NCBI RefSeq assembly: GCF_964340395.1
Contig: NC_135566.1
Location: 3,596,001 to 3,660,000 of the forward strand
Length of the DNA: 64,000 nt
Reading direction: 5' to 3'
Source of the DNA: Glandiceps talaboti
Lineage: Eukaryota > Hemichordata > Enteropneusta > Spengelidae
A program made the translations under genes and the position numbers. Under the pieces are notes generated by a model that ran no database searches, was not told where the DNA came from, and saw only the letters and a program-made list of their open reading frames with translations. Shown here piece after piece: positions 1 through 13,393 of the stretch. Each line of letters starts with the position of its first letter. Positions within the stretch are counted from its first letter, which is position 1.

Positions 1-2603
1 CGGGTACCGTAAACTTAGATGATAGAGTGTAGTTTGGTATGTATTAACAACTCCAAATTGATATGTACATTTACTGACCTTCATAGCCGACAACTATACT
101 CTCATTTACTAAATGTCAGGATAAGATTTTACCTTATTCCAGAAAAACAAAAGAAGTATGTAAATTTGCCAATTGCTCACTAAAAATACTAGAATACGAG
201 TGAAAAATTGTTATCCCTCTTATCCATGTACAAATGGTTTCTCCCTATTCTTTCCAAGGTGAAGTTGGACTTCCGAAACAAGGAAATAGGGGTAGACAGG
301 TTACTGTATTGCCAATATGTGAATTGCTCACTAAAAATTATAGAATGTGAGTAAAAAAATGGTTTCTTCCTATTCTTTTGAGTGATATTGGACTTCTGAA
401 ACAGGATGATAGGGGTGAAAATGTCAAGAAAACTGTAATCTTGATATACTATTAGTTTGTGTTGTGTAATGTGATTGAAATTAATACATAAGAACTGACA
501 AATTTTGAATGTAAGACAATTTTTTGAAGAAATTTTGAAATTTTGATTTAATTAAGGAAAATGATATTGAAGAAATATATGGATGGTATTTATGTAAATA
601 TTGGTATTTTCAAATAATTTGTATTTCAGCTGTTCAATATATAAATGAAAGAATCATTGTTAGTCAAATTTAAAGTCAAATTTTGTAAAATGTGTAACTT
701 TTCTCAATTTCATGAGAAATCTTCATAGTATTTAAAAAGTAACTGAATTTTCTCTCAGAGCCTCTAAAAAAATTGTGAATTAGAAATTTGTTTTCTATGT
801 TTGAAGGAGGCATATGGGTCCTTGTCAAAATGTGAACTGAATTCTGCAATTTGTGGTACGAATTTGTTCAAAAATGTGGAGAGGTATTTTAAGGGTAATA
901 TCACCAAAGTAAAAAAACTGTTACTTTCCGTTGCAGATAGGAGGTGCCCTGTGGTACTGAAAATTTACATTGTGAAAGTAATATTTGTAAAAAAATTGAT
1001 GTTTGATTTATCCAATATATCAGCTTAGTCTGGAATAACCTTCAAAATCCTACCACAAATACAAATGAATAGTCATAGTAGTATATTGTAAACTGACATT
1101 ACAAGACAAAAGTTACACTTTGGTCGGCATGGAAACTAGTCAATTATTTGTTTGTATATGGAGTTTGATGTCATTATTATTATTATTTTGGAGAGTTTTT
1201 TTTCCATTTCTTAATCATTGTATATGTCAATAGTGGTAGAGAAAAATCATCAATGTTATAGAAATTGGTGGTGTAGTTCTGTGTTGGGGCAAGACCATTA
1301 GTTCAATGTAGGATAGAAAACAGTTCTTTTAGTTAGGCTTCAGACCCCCCCCCCCCCACCCCTTTGTGACTATAATTGTTTCAAATCTAGTATATAGTAG
1401 TATGTTGTGCTTTTTACAAAGCCAGTATGTTGTGAGGAAAAAAATAGTTCTTTTTACTGTATTTTAATGCCATGCATTTACTATAGCAAAAATTCTTCCA
1501 TTTCTCAATTTGACATATATTTGTATTTAGAGTTACAACACAGATCCATTGAAAGTAAAATCATTTTTCCTGGATGAGAACTAAAATAGCTCAAACCCCC
1601 CACCCCCACCCCAAAGTAAAAGAATTAATTTTTTTATCCAACATTGAACTATTGATCTCACCCGATACATTAGTGATATTTTGATGAATGTGCCATATAC
1701 AACTTTACTATTATAATTACATAGTGTTAATTAAGTCCAACCCTGTACTGTATTTAATCTCTCAATAACAATATGGTAGTAGAGTTTTACAAACTGTCTA
1801 GGACAGGTTTCACAATGTGTTATCAGAACACCTGTTATGAAAATTGTAAAAATTGAAGGCTGTTTGTCTTATGAAAGTGTTGATACAGATATTAAGATGA
1901 AACCACAGTGAACAATGTTAATCATACAAATAATGACAAAGTTTCTTTCTGTTCACTGTAAACCGATTCTCACAAGCCACAGCATGTTTTTGCTGATGCA
2001 ACGAACAAATTTGCCTCATGATGGTATTCTTGGACGTTACAGTCACGAATGTACAATACAGAGGCCTGACAACTACAAACACAACCAGGCCGGCAAATGC
2101 AAGACTTGCATGGTTTATTTCCTTAACGTTCAAGGTGTTGGCAAAGGTCAAAGGTCAAGCTGTAATTTAGAATATATTATATAGGAAGCAAGTATATATT
2201 GACCAGTACATATGCTGGGTCAGATCACGGAGAGTCAAAGTCAAAGGTCATGATGACATTACAATTCGTCCTATAGGATTGAGTGGCCAATGTGTAATCT
2301 ACCAAAGTTTTCAATTCCATAAATGCAATTGTGAATGTGCAATCAGAAGTTTCAGACATGTAGAGCTTCTCTCACTTTCATTCCAAATACGATTTTAGTA
2401 TTATTGGCATTAAAAGTAATATTATTCAAACTTTAGTATGTGTGAATGTTATTTTATCTATACTTGATATCAGGATGCTATATTCCTTCTTTGTAGTGCA
2501 GCCATGTCTTTGCTTAGTACAATGTAAATAGTTACTCATATAGGAAACTACCCACTCCTTCCCATCTAGTCTGGATGCTAACTGTGCTACTAATAAAACC
2601 ACA
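1..2603. other. AT-rich noncoding, no gene seen
   Basis: No open frame here has coding character; the longest are under 90 codons with no recognisable motif. Two near-identical segments occur at about 168-270 and 310-410 (shared GCCAATNTGYGAATTGCTCACTAAAAAT-like text), a local duplication of about 140 bp. Poly-C tracts lie at about 1346-1357 and 1596-1612. Confidence 0.5.
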
Positions 2604-2895
2604 GTGAGTGAGTGAGTGAGTGAGTGAGTGAGTGAGTGAGTGAGTGAGTGAGTGAGTGAGTGAGTGAGTGAGTGAGTGAGTGAGTGAGTGAGTGAGTGTG
2701 AGTGAGTGAGTGAGTGAGTGAGTGAGTGAGTGAGTGAGTGTGAGTGAGTGAGTGAGTGAGTGAGTGAGTGAGTGTGAGTGAGTGAGTGAGTGAGTGAGTG
2801 AAGTGAGTGAGTGAGTGAGTGAGTGAGTGAGTGAGTGAGTGAGTGAGTGAGTGAGTGAGTGTGAGTGAGTGAGTGAGTGAGTGAGTGAGTGAGTG
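2604..2895. repeat. (TGAG)n microsatellite
   Basis: About 290 bp of GTGA tetranucleotides with occasional GTGTGA interruptions, some spaced roughly 35-45 bp apart, which suggests a secondary duplication of blocks. The open frames through it (LTHS repeats) are artefacts of the repeat. Confidence 0.98.
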
Positions 2896-2952
2896 GACAT
2901 TCAATGGTAACGATACTGTATAGGAACTAGACTACTTCCCATCTTTAACCTG

Positions 2953-3156
2953 AATAAGTTCTGTGCCAATGACAAAATGTGAGGCTTTAATGTCCCGACA
3001 GAATAAACCATGCATGATAGGTTAGCCACATGAATATCAAATCCCACAACCCTCTCTATCAGGTCTGAAATAGCTTCGGCAGTTTTCTTACCAATGTTGG
3101 AAATAGTCAGCAAGTCCAGCAGACTACAAATATTACTGTACCGGAGATCGGATTCC
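2953..3156 (-). CDS. Possible coding fragment, unidentified
   Basis: A minus-strand open frame from an ATG near 3156 reads MESDLRYSNICSLLDLLTIS, NIGKKTAEAISDLIERVVGF and on to LSLAQNLFRLK. The composition is protein-like and NIGKKTAEAI resembles a helix-hairpin-helix turn, but I recognise no family. A GTAAGA inside the frame (after TTCCAACATTG) could be a donor, in which case this is only an exon piece. It may equally be a relic inside a repeat or chance. Confidence 0.2.
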
Positions 3157-3399
3157 ATTTCAGATTGAAATACTATCATTATTTGATGAAATAAATACAC
3201 TTGCCATGCACGACGACACAACTCTCAATGGACATGTAGCAAGGTAAGTAAAGTGTAAGTGACTGTAGTATGATAGATAGGCCGTTACTAGTTGGTAGGT
3301 CCTAAAGAAATTATCATATCGTTACTAAATTCTAGGTACAAGATTATATGTACAGGTTAAACAAATTAAACAAGTACTTGCCGTGAATATATCATAAAA

Positions 3400-4010
3400 A
3401 TACCGCCAATGGCGTTGTAGCACAACTGTACAGTTTTTTAAAATGTTTATCCATATGGTAGTCCATGCTAACAAGAAGTGTTCATTTGTTGAATGACTAT
3501 CCAGTTGCCTATCCGACCATGTTGCTATCTTTACGATATATGCTATCATTTGGCTGTTGCTATGGGCGTGGTCATGTTGTTAGATATATCATACATTTTT
3601 TAATGTTTTTGTTCACTTGTGTATGAATTCCTGATATTATCTTTGCAATATATGTGATTATTTGGCTGTTGCTATGGGCGTGGTCTTGTTGCTAGGCAAA
3701 TTTACATACATTTTTTGAATGTTTACTCATTTGCCTACCAGATGATGTTGTTATTTGACCAAAATATACTGCCATTTGGTTGTTGCTAAGGGCGCGGTCA
3801 TGGTCGCTAGGGCCAATTTTCTCAAAATGTTTTGAAGAAAATCTGCAGAATAACACTTTCAGAAACATCTCACCAAGTTTCAGACTCGGTGACCAAGTAC
3901 TTTTTGAGATATAAGTTTTTGACCAAAAATGAACATTTTTACACCTAATTTGCATATCACTCATGGAATCATTGTATGCTTAATATTTCTTCGTCCATAC
4001 ATCCCTAGAT
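3400..4010. repeat. Dispersed repeat with three internal copies
   Basis: Three copies of the motif TTTGGYTGTTGCTAWGGGCG start at 3549, 3661 and 3775 (spacing 112 and 114 bp). The left part (about 3401-3459, with CCAATGGCGTTGTAGCACAA) recurs diverged at about 46446-46522, so this is a dispersed element. Its right edge runs straight into the satellite array, whose first unit begins at 4011. Confidence 0.7.
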
Positions 4011-7000
4011 CAAGATTCTCCCAAGTGCGATCGGATGTGAACGAAATTTGGAATTTATGATAAAAATGGATTTTCCGTTATTATTCCAAATCTATATTTT
4101 TCATAAATCATCGAAACTCTTCTAAATGTAATGTTTTACCATTAACAACTCATAAAATATGCTTTACTTGGGCCCTAAACACCTGTTACCATTGATAATA
4201 CAAAGAAAGTGACATTTTTCAACTATTACGCAATAAGTCGTTTTTGCAGTCGAATGTACCCCAATTTCGCCTTTTTTGACCTTTGTGAAGAAATCGCACT
4301 TTTGGGCTGTATACTGCCATCTACAGGTGACCTTATGTTTATCTTCGTTTTGCTAGGCTTGACTTTAGCTTGAGAGCCAATTATAAATGTTCAGGCAATA
4401 AAATTATCCTTTTTAATATTCATAATTTTAGACGATATTTGTGTGTGTGTACTCAACATCAAATAATATATCAAGATTCTCCCCTGTGCGATCAGATGTG
4501 AACGAAATTTGGAATTTATGATAAAAATGGATTTTCCGTTATTATTCCAAATCTATATTTTTCATAAATCATCGAAACTCTTCTAAATGTAATGTTTTAC
4601 CATTAACAACTCATAAAATATGCTTTACTTGGGCCCTAAACACCTGTTACCATTGATAATACAAAGAAAGTGACATTTTTCAACTATTACGCAATAAGTC
4701 GTTTTTGCAGTCGAATGTACCCCAATTTCGCCTTTTTTGACCTTTGTGAAGAAATCGCACTTTTGGGCTGTATACTGCCATCTACAGGTGACCTTATGTT
4801 TATCTTCGTTTTGCTAGGCTTGGCCTTAGCTTGAGAGGCAATTATAAATGTTCAGGCAATAAAATTATCCTTTTTAATATTCATAATTTTAGACGATATT
4901 TGTGTGTGTGTACTCAACATCAAATAATATATCAAGATTCTCCCCTGTGCGATCGGATGTGAACGAAATTTGGAATTTATGATAAAAATGGATTTTCCGT
5001 TATTATTCCAAATCTATATTTTTCATAAATCATCGAAACTCTTCTAAATGTAATGTTTTACCATTAACAACTCATAAAATATGCTTTACTTGGGCCCTAA
5101 ACACCTGTTACCATTGATAATACAAAGAAAGTGACATTTTTCAACTATTACGCAATAAGTCGTTTTTGCAGTCGAATGTACCCCAATTTCGCCTTTTTTG
5201 ACCTTTGTGAAGAAATCGCACTTTTGGGCTGTATACTGCCATCTACAGGTGACCTTATGTTTATCTTCGTTTTGCTAGGCTTGGCTTTAGCTTGAGAGGC
5301 AATTATAAATGTTCAGGCAATAAAATTATCCTTTTTAATATTCATAATTTTAGACGATATTTGTGTGTGTGTACTCAACATCAAATAATATATCAAGATT
5401 CTCCCCTGTGCGATCGGATGTGAACGAAATTTGGAATTTATGATAAAAATGGATTTTCCGTTATTATTCCAAATCTGTATTTTTCATAAATCATCGAAAC
5501 TCTTCTAAATGTAATGTTTTACCATTAACAACTCATAAAATATGCTTTACTTGGGCCCTAAACACCTGTTACCATTGATAATACAAAGAAAGTGACATTT
5601 TTCAACTATTACGCAATAAGTCGTTTTTGCAGTCGAATGTACCCCAATTTCGCCTTTTTTGACCTTTGTGAAGAAATCGCACTTTTGGGCTGTATACTGC
5701 CATCTACAGGTGACCTTATGTTTATCTTCGTTTTGCTAGGCTTGACTTTAGCTTGAGAGCCAATTATAAATGTGCAGGCAATAAAATTATCCTTTTTAAT
5801 ATTCATAATTTTAGACGATATTTGTGTGTGTGTACTCAACATCAAATAATATATCAAGATTCTCCCCTGTGCGATCAGATGTGAACGAAATTTGGAATTT
5901 ATGATAAAAATGGATTTTCCGTTATTATTCCAAATCTATATTTTTCATAAATCATCGAAACTCTTCTAAATGTAATGTTTTACCATTAACAACTCATAAA
6001 ATATGCTTTACTTGGGCCCTAAACACCTGTTACCATTGATAATACAAAGAAAGTGACATTTTTCAACTATTACGCAATAAGTCGTTTTTGCAGTCGAATG
6101 TACCCCAATTTCGCCTTTTTTGACCTTTGTGAAGAAATCGCACTTTTGGGCTGTATACTGCCATCTACAGGTGACCTTATGTTTATCTTCGTTTTGCTAG
6201 GCTTGGCTTTTGCTTGAGAGCCAATTATAAATGTTCAGGCAATAAAATTATCCTTTTTAATATTCATAATTTTAGACGATATTTGTGTGTGTGTACTCAA
6301 CATCAAATAATATATCAAGATTCTCCCCTGTGCGATCGGATGTGAACGAAATTTGGAATTTATGATAAAAATGGATTTTCCGTTATTATTCCAAATCTAT
6401 ATTTTTCATAAATCATCGAAACTCTTCTAAATGTAATGTTTTACCATTAACAACTCATAAAATATGCTTTACTTGGGCCCTAAACACCTGTTACCATTGA
6501 TAATACAAAGAAAGTGACATTTTTCAACTATTACGCAATAAGTCGTTTTTGCAGTCGAATGTACCCCAATTTCGCCTTTTTTGACCTTTGTGAAGAAATC
6601 GCACTTTTGGGCTGTATACTGCCATCTACAGGTGACCTTATGTTTATCTTCGTTTTGCTAGGCTTGGCTTTAGCTTGAGAGGCAATTATAAATGTTCAGG
6701 CAATAAAATTATCCTTTTTAATATTCATAATTTTAGACGATATTTGTGTGTGTGTACTCAACATCAAATAATATATCAAGATTCTCCCAAGTGCGATCGG
6801 ATGTGAACGAAATTTGGAATTTATGATAAAAATGGATTTTCCGTTATTATTCCAAATCTGTATTTTTCATAAATCATCGAAACTCTTCTAAATGTAATGT
6901 TTTACCATTAACAACTCATAAATTTATGCTTTACTTGGGCCCTAAACACCTGTTACCATTGATAATACAAAGAAAGTGACATTTTTCAACTATTACGCAA

Positions 7001-10000
7001 TAAGTCGTTTTTGCAGTCGAATGTACCCCAATTTCGCCTTTTTTGACCTTTGTGAAGAAATCGCACTTTTGGGCTGTATACTGCCATCTACAGGTGACCT
7101 TATGTTTATCTTCGTTTTGCTAGGCTTGACTTTAGCTTGAGAGCCAATTCTAAATGTTCAGGCAATAAAATTATCCTTTTTAATATTCATAATTTTAGAC
7201 GATATTTGTGTGTGTGTACTCAACATCAAATAATATATCAAGATTCTCCCCTGTGCGATCAGATGTGAACGAAATTTGGAATTTATGATAAAAATGGATT
7301 TTCCGTTATTATTCCAAATCTATATTTTTCATAAATCATCGAAACTCTTCTAAATGTAATGTTTTACCATTAACAACTCATAAAATATGCTTTACTTGGG
7401 CCCTAAACACCTGTTACCATTGATAATACAAAGAAAGTGACATTTTTCAACTATTACGCAATAAGTCGTTTTTGCAGTCGAATGTACCCCAATTTCGCCT
7501 TTTTTGACCTTTGTGAAGAAATCGCACTTTTGGGCTGTATACTGCCATCTACAGGTGACCTTATGTTTATCTTCGTTTTGCTAGGCTTGGCTTTTGCTTG
7601 AGAGCCAATTATAAATGTTCAGGCAATAAAATTATCCTTTTTAATATTCATAATTTTAGACGATATTTGTGTGTGTGTACTCAACATCAAATAATATATC
7701 AAGATTCTCCCCTGTGCGATCGGATGTGAACGAAATTTGGAATTTATGATAAAAATGGATTTTCCGTTATTATTCCAAATCTATATTTTTCATAAATCAT
7801 CGAAACTCTTCTAAATGTAATGTTTTACCATTAACAACTCATAAAATATGCTTTACTTGGGCCCTAAACACCTGTTACCATTGATAATACAAAGAAAGTG
7901 ACATTTTTCAACTATTACGCAATAAGTCGTTTTTGCAGTCGAATGTACCCCAATTTCGCCTTTTTTGACCTTTGTGAAGAAATCGCACTTTTGGGCTGTA
8001 TACTGCCATCTACAGGTGACCTTATGTTTATCTTCGTTTTGCTAGGCTTGGCTTTAGCTTGAGAGCCAATTATAAATGTTCAGGCAATAAAATTATCCTT
8101 TTTAATATTCATAATTTTAGACGATATTTGTGTGTGTGTACTCAACATCAAATAATATATCAAGATTCTCCCCTGTGCGATCAGATGTGAACGAAATTTG
8201 GAATTTATGATAAAAATGGATTTTCCGTTATTATTCCAAATCTATATTTTTCATAAATCATCGAAACTCTTCTAAATGTAATGTTTTACCATTAACAACT
8301 CATAAAATATGCTTTACTTGGGCCCTAAACACCTGTTACCATTGATAATACAAAGAAAGTGACATTTTTCAACTATTACGCAATAAGTCGTTTTTGCAGT
8401 CGAATGTACCCCAATTTCGCCTTTTTTGACCTTTGTGAAGAAATCGCACTTTTGGGCTGTATACTGCCATCTACAGGTGACCTTATGTTTATCTTCGTTT
8501 TGCTAGGCTTGGCTTTAGCTTGAGAGCCAATTATAAATGTTCAGGCAATAAAATTATCCTTTTTAATATTCATAATTTTAGACGATATTTGTGTGTGTGT
8601 ACTCAACATCAAATAATATATCAAGATTCTCCCCTGTGCGATCGGATGTGAACGAAATTTGGAATTTATGATAAAAATGGATTTTCCGTTATTATTCCAA
8701 ATCTATATTTTTCATAAATCATCGAAACTCTTCTAAATGTAATGTTTTACCATTAACAACTCATAAAATATGCTTTACTTGGGCCCTAAACACCTGTTAC
8801 CATTGATAATACAAAGAAAGTGACATTTTTCAACTATTACGCAATAAGTCGTTTTTGCAGTCGAATGTACCCCAATTTCGCCTTTTTTGACCTTTGTGAA
8901 GAAATCGCACTTTTGGGCTGTATACTGCCATCTACAGGTGACCTTATGTTTATCTTCGTTTTGCTAGGCTTGACTTTAGCTTGAGAGCCAATTCTAAATG
9001 TTCAGGCAATAAAATTATCCTTTTTAATATTCATAATTTTAGACGATATTTGTGTGTGTGTACTCAACATCAAATAATATATCAAGATTCTCCCCTGTGC
9101 GATCAGATGTGAACGAAATTTGGAATTTATGATAAAAATGGATTTTCCGTTATTATTGCAAATCTATATTTTTCATAAATCATCGAAACTCTTCTAAATG
9201 TAATGTTTTACCATTAACAACTCATAAAATATGCTTTACTTGGGCCCTAAACACCTGTTACCATTGATAATACAAAGAAAGTGACATTTTTCAACTATTA
9301 CGCAATAAGTCGTTTTTGCAGTCGAATGTACCCCAATTTCGCCTTTTTTGACCTTTGTGAAGAAATCGCACTTTTGGGCTGTATACTGCCATCTACAGGT
9401 GACCTTATGTTTATCTTCGTTTTGCTAGGCTTGACTTTAGCTTGAGAGGCAATTATAAATGTTCAGGCAATAAAATTATCCTTTTTAATATTCATAATTT
9501 TAGACGATATTTGTGTGTGTGTACTCAACATCAAATAATATATCAAGATTCTCCCAAGTGCGATCGGATGTGAACGAAATTTGGAATTTATGATAAAAAT
9601 GGATTTTCCGTTATTATTCCAAATCTGTATTTTTCATAAATCATCGAAACTCTTCTAAATGTAATGTTTTACCATTAACAACTCATAAAATATGCTTTAC
9701 TTGGGCCCTAAACACCTGTTACCATTGATAATACAAAGAAAGTGACATTTTTCAACTATTACGCAATAAGTCGTTTTTGCAGTCGAATGTACCCCAATTT
9801 CGCCTTTTTTGACCTTTGTGAAGAAATCGCACTTTTGGGCTGTATACTGCCATCTACAGGTGACCTTATGTTTATCTTCGTTTTGCTAGGCTTGACTTTA
9901 GCTTGAGAGCCAATTATAAATGTTCAGGCAATAAAATTATCCTTTTTAATATTCATAATTTTAGACGATATTTGTGTGTGTGTACTCAACATCAAATAAT

Positions 10001-13000
10001 ATATCAAGATTCTCCCCTGTGCGATCAGATGTGAACGAAATTTGGAATTTATGATAAAAATGGATTTTCCGTTATTATTCCAAATCTATATTTTTCATAA
10101 ATCATCGAAACTCTTCTAAATGTAATGTTTTACCATTAACAACTCATAAAATATGCTTTACTTGGGCCCTAAACACCTGTTACCATTGATAATACAAAGA
10201 AAGTGACATTTTTCAACTATTACGCAATAAGTCGTTTTTGCAGTCGAATGTACCCCAATTTCGCCTTTTTTGACCTTTGTGAAGAAATCGCACTTTTGGG
10301 CTGTATACTGCCATCTACAGGTGACCTTATGTTTATCTTCGTTTTGCTAGGCTTGGCTTTTGCTTGAGAGCCAATTATAAATGTTCAGGCAATAAAATTA
10401 TCCTTTTTAATATTCATAATTTTAGACGATATTTGTGTGTGTGTACTCAACATCAAATAATATATCAAGATTCTCCCCTGTGCGATCGGATGTGAACGAA
10501 ATTTGGAATTTATGATAAAAATGGATTTTCCGTTATTATTCCAAATCTATATTTTTCATAAATCATCGAAACTCTTCTAAATGTAATGTTTTACCATTAA
10601 CAACTCATAAAATATGCTTTACTTGGGCCCTAAACACCTGTTACCATTGATAATACAAAGAAAGTGACATTTTTCAACTATTACGCAATAAGTCGTTTTT
10701 GCAGTCGAATGTACCCCAATTTCGCCTTTTTTGACCTTTGTGAAGAAATCGCACTTTTGGGCTGTATACTGCCATCTACAGGTGACCTTATGTTTATCTT
10801 CGTTTTGCTAGGCTTGGCTTTAGCTTGAGAGCCAATTATAAATGTTCAGGCAATAAAATTATCCTTTTTAATATTCATAATTTTAGACGATATTTGTGTG
10901 TGTGTACTCAACATCAAATAATATATCAAGATTCTCCCCTGTGCGATCAGATGTGAACGAAATTTGGAATTTATGATAAAAATGGATTTTCCGTTATTAT
11001 TGCAAATCTATATTTTTCATAAATCATCGAAACTCTTCTAAATGTAATGTTTTACCATTAACAACTCATAAAATATGCTTTACTTGGGCCCTAAACACCT
11101 GTTACCATTGATAATACAAAGAAAGTGACATTTTTCAACTATTACGCAATAAGTCGTTTTTGCAGTCGAATGTACCCCAATTTCGCCTTTTTTGACCTTT
11201 GTGAAGAAATCGCACTTTTGGGCTGTATACTGCCATCTACAGGTGACCTTATGTTTATCTTCGATTTGCTAGGCTTGGCTTTAGCTTGAGAGCCAATTAT
11301 AAATGTTCAGGCAATAAAATTATCCTTTTTAATATTCATAATTTTAGACGATATTTGTGTGTGTGTACTCAACATCAAATAATATATCAAGATTCTCCCC
11401 TGTGCGATCGGATGTGAACGAAATTTGGAATTTATGATAAAAATGGATTTTCCGTTATTATTCCAAATCTATATTTTTCATAAATCATCGAAACTCTTCT
11501 AAATGTAATGTTTTACCATTAACAACTCATAAAATATGCTTTACTTGGGCCCTAAACACCTGTTACCATTGATAATACAAAGAAAGTGACATTTTTCAAC
11601 TATTACGCAATAAGTCGTTTTTGCAGTCGAATGTACCCCAATTTCGCCTTTTTTGACCTTTGTGAAGAAATCGCACTTTTGGGCTGTATACTGCCATCTA
11701 CAGGTGACCTTATGTTTATCTTCGTTTTGCTAGGCTTGGCTTTTGCTTGAGAGCCAATTATAAATGTTCAGGCAATAAAATTATCCTTTTTAATATTCAT
11801 AATTTTAGACGATATTTGTGTGTGTGTACTCAACATCAAATAATATATCAAGATTCTCCCCTGTGCGATCGGATGTGAACGAAATTTGGAATTTATGATA
11901 AAAATGGATTTTCCGTTATTATTCCAAATCTATATTTTTCATAAATCATCGAAACTCTTCTAAATGTAATGTTTTACCATTAACAACTCATAAAATATGC
12001 TTTACTTGGGCCCTAAACACCTGTTACCATTGATAATACAAAGAAAGTGACATTTTTCAACTATTACGCAATAAGTCGTTTTTGCAGTCGAATGTACCCC
12101 AATTTCGCCTTTTTTGACCTTTGTGAAGAAATCGCACTTTTGGGCTGTATACTGCCATCTACAGGTGACCTTATGTTTATCTTCGTTTTGCTAGGCTTGG
12201 CTTTAGCTTGAGAGCCAATTATAAATGTTCAGGCAATAAAATTATCCTTTTTAATATTCATAATTTTAGACGATATTTGTGTGTGTGTACTCAACATCAA
12301 ATAATATATCAAGATTCTCCCCTGTGCGATCAGATGTGAACGAAATTTGGAATTTATGATAAAAATGGATTTTCCGTTATTATTGCAAATCTATATTTTT
12401 CATAAATCATCGAAACTCTTCTAAATGTAATGTTTTACCATTAACAACTCATAAAATATGCTTTACTTGGGCCCTAAACACCTGTTACCATTGATAATAC
12501 AAAGAAAGTGACATTTTTCAACTATTACGCAATAAGTCGTTTTTGCAGTCGAATGTACCCCAATTTCGCCTTTTTTGACCTTTGTGAAGAAATCGCACTT
12601 TTGGGCTGTATACTGCCATCTACAGGTGACCTTATGTTTATCTTCGTTTTGCTAGGCTTGGCTTTAGCTTGAGAGCCAATTATAAATGTTCAGGCAATAA
12701 AATTATCCTTTTTAATATTCATAATTTTAGACGATATTTGTGTGTGTGTACTCAACATCAAATAATATATCAAGATTCTCCCCTGTGCGATCGGATGTGA
12801 ACGAAATTTGGAATTTATGATAAAAATGGATTTTCCGTTATTATTCCAAATCTATATTTTTCATAAATCATCGAAACTCTTCTAAATGTAATGTTTTACC
12901 ATTAACAACTCATAAAATATGCTTTACTTGGGCCCTAAACACCTGTTACCATTGATAATACAAAGAAAGTGACATTTTTCAACTATTACGCAATAAGTCG

Positions 13001-13231
13001 TTTTTGCAGTCGAATGTACCCCAATTTCGCCTTTTTTGACCTTTGTGAAGAAATCGCACTTTTGGGCTGTATACTGCCATCTACAGGTGACCTTATGTTT
13101 ATCTTCGTTTTGCTAGGATTGGATTCAGCTTGAGCGCCAATTATAAATGTTCAGGCAATAAAATTATCCTTTTTAATATTCATAATTTTCAAGACTGTGT
13201 TTCCGTGTGTGTACTAAACATCAATCACTAT
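4011..13231. repeat. 461-bp satellite, 20 tandem units
   Basis: Unit starts (CAAGATTCTCCC) lie at 4011, 4472, 4933, 5394, 5855, 6316, 6777, 7239, 7700, 8161, 8622, 9083, 9544, 10005, 10466, 10927, 11388, 11849, 12310 and 12771. All are 461 bp except the seventh (462, from CATAAATTTATGC in place of CATAAAATATGC). Units differ by only a few substitutions, so homogenisation is recent. The last ~110 bp of unit 20 is degenerate. No conserved open frame exists: the longest, 82 codons on the minus strand at 5609-5857, appears in one unit only, through a T-to-G change that removes a stop. Confidence 0.99.
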
Positions 13232-13393
13232 AGCGATGTTCTCCCCAGTGCGTAGGTCACAATACTTTCGTGAGAGTTTGATGAGATGGAAAGAAGTAAA
13301 TAAAGACAATTATAAGTTAAGTAGATACAGCGCTGTAAATACATTATGCCATTCTTTAAGCAAGAAAATGCTGCAAGCAATAAAACACCACAA
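13232..13393. other. Degenerate satellite edge
   Basis: It begins with GATGTTCTCCCCAGTGCG, a diverged match to the next satellite unit start, then loses similarity. It ends in AAAACACCACAA (13382-13393), which recurs at 14482-14493 on the far side of the LINE fragment. Confidence 0.5.

Noticed and set aside
2532-2904. Open frames of LTHS repeats over the (TGAG)n array
   Set aside because: They arise purely from the tetranucleotide repeat and have no coding context.
5609-5857. 82-codon frame in the satellite
   Set aside because: Present in only one of 20 units, because a single substitution removes a stop; the other units are closed.
3549-13231. CRISPR-like or rRNA/tRNA gene array
   Set aside because: The repeats are direct 461-bp units without spacers, and no rRNA or tRNA features were seen; the genome is eukaryotic.
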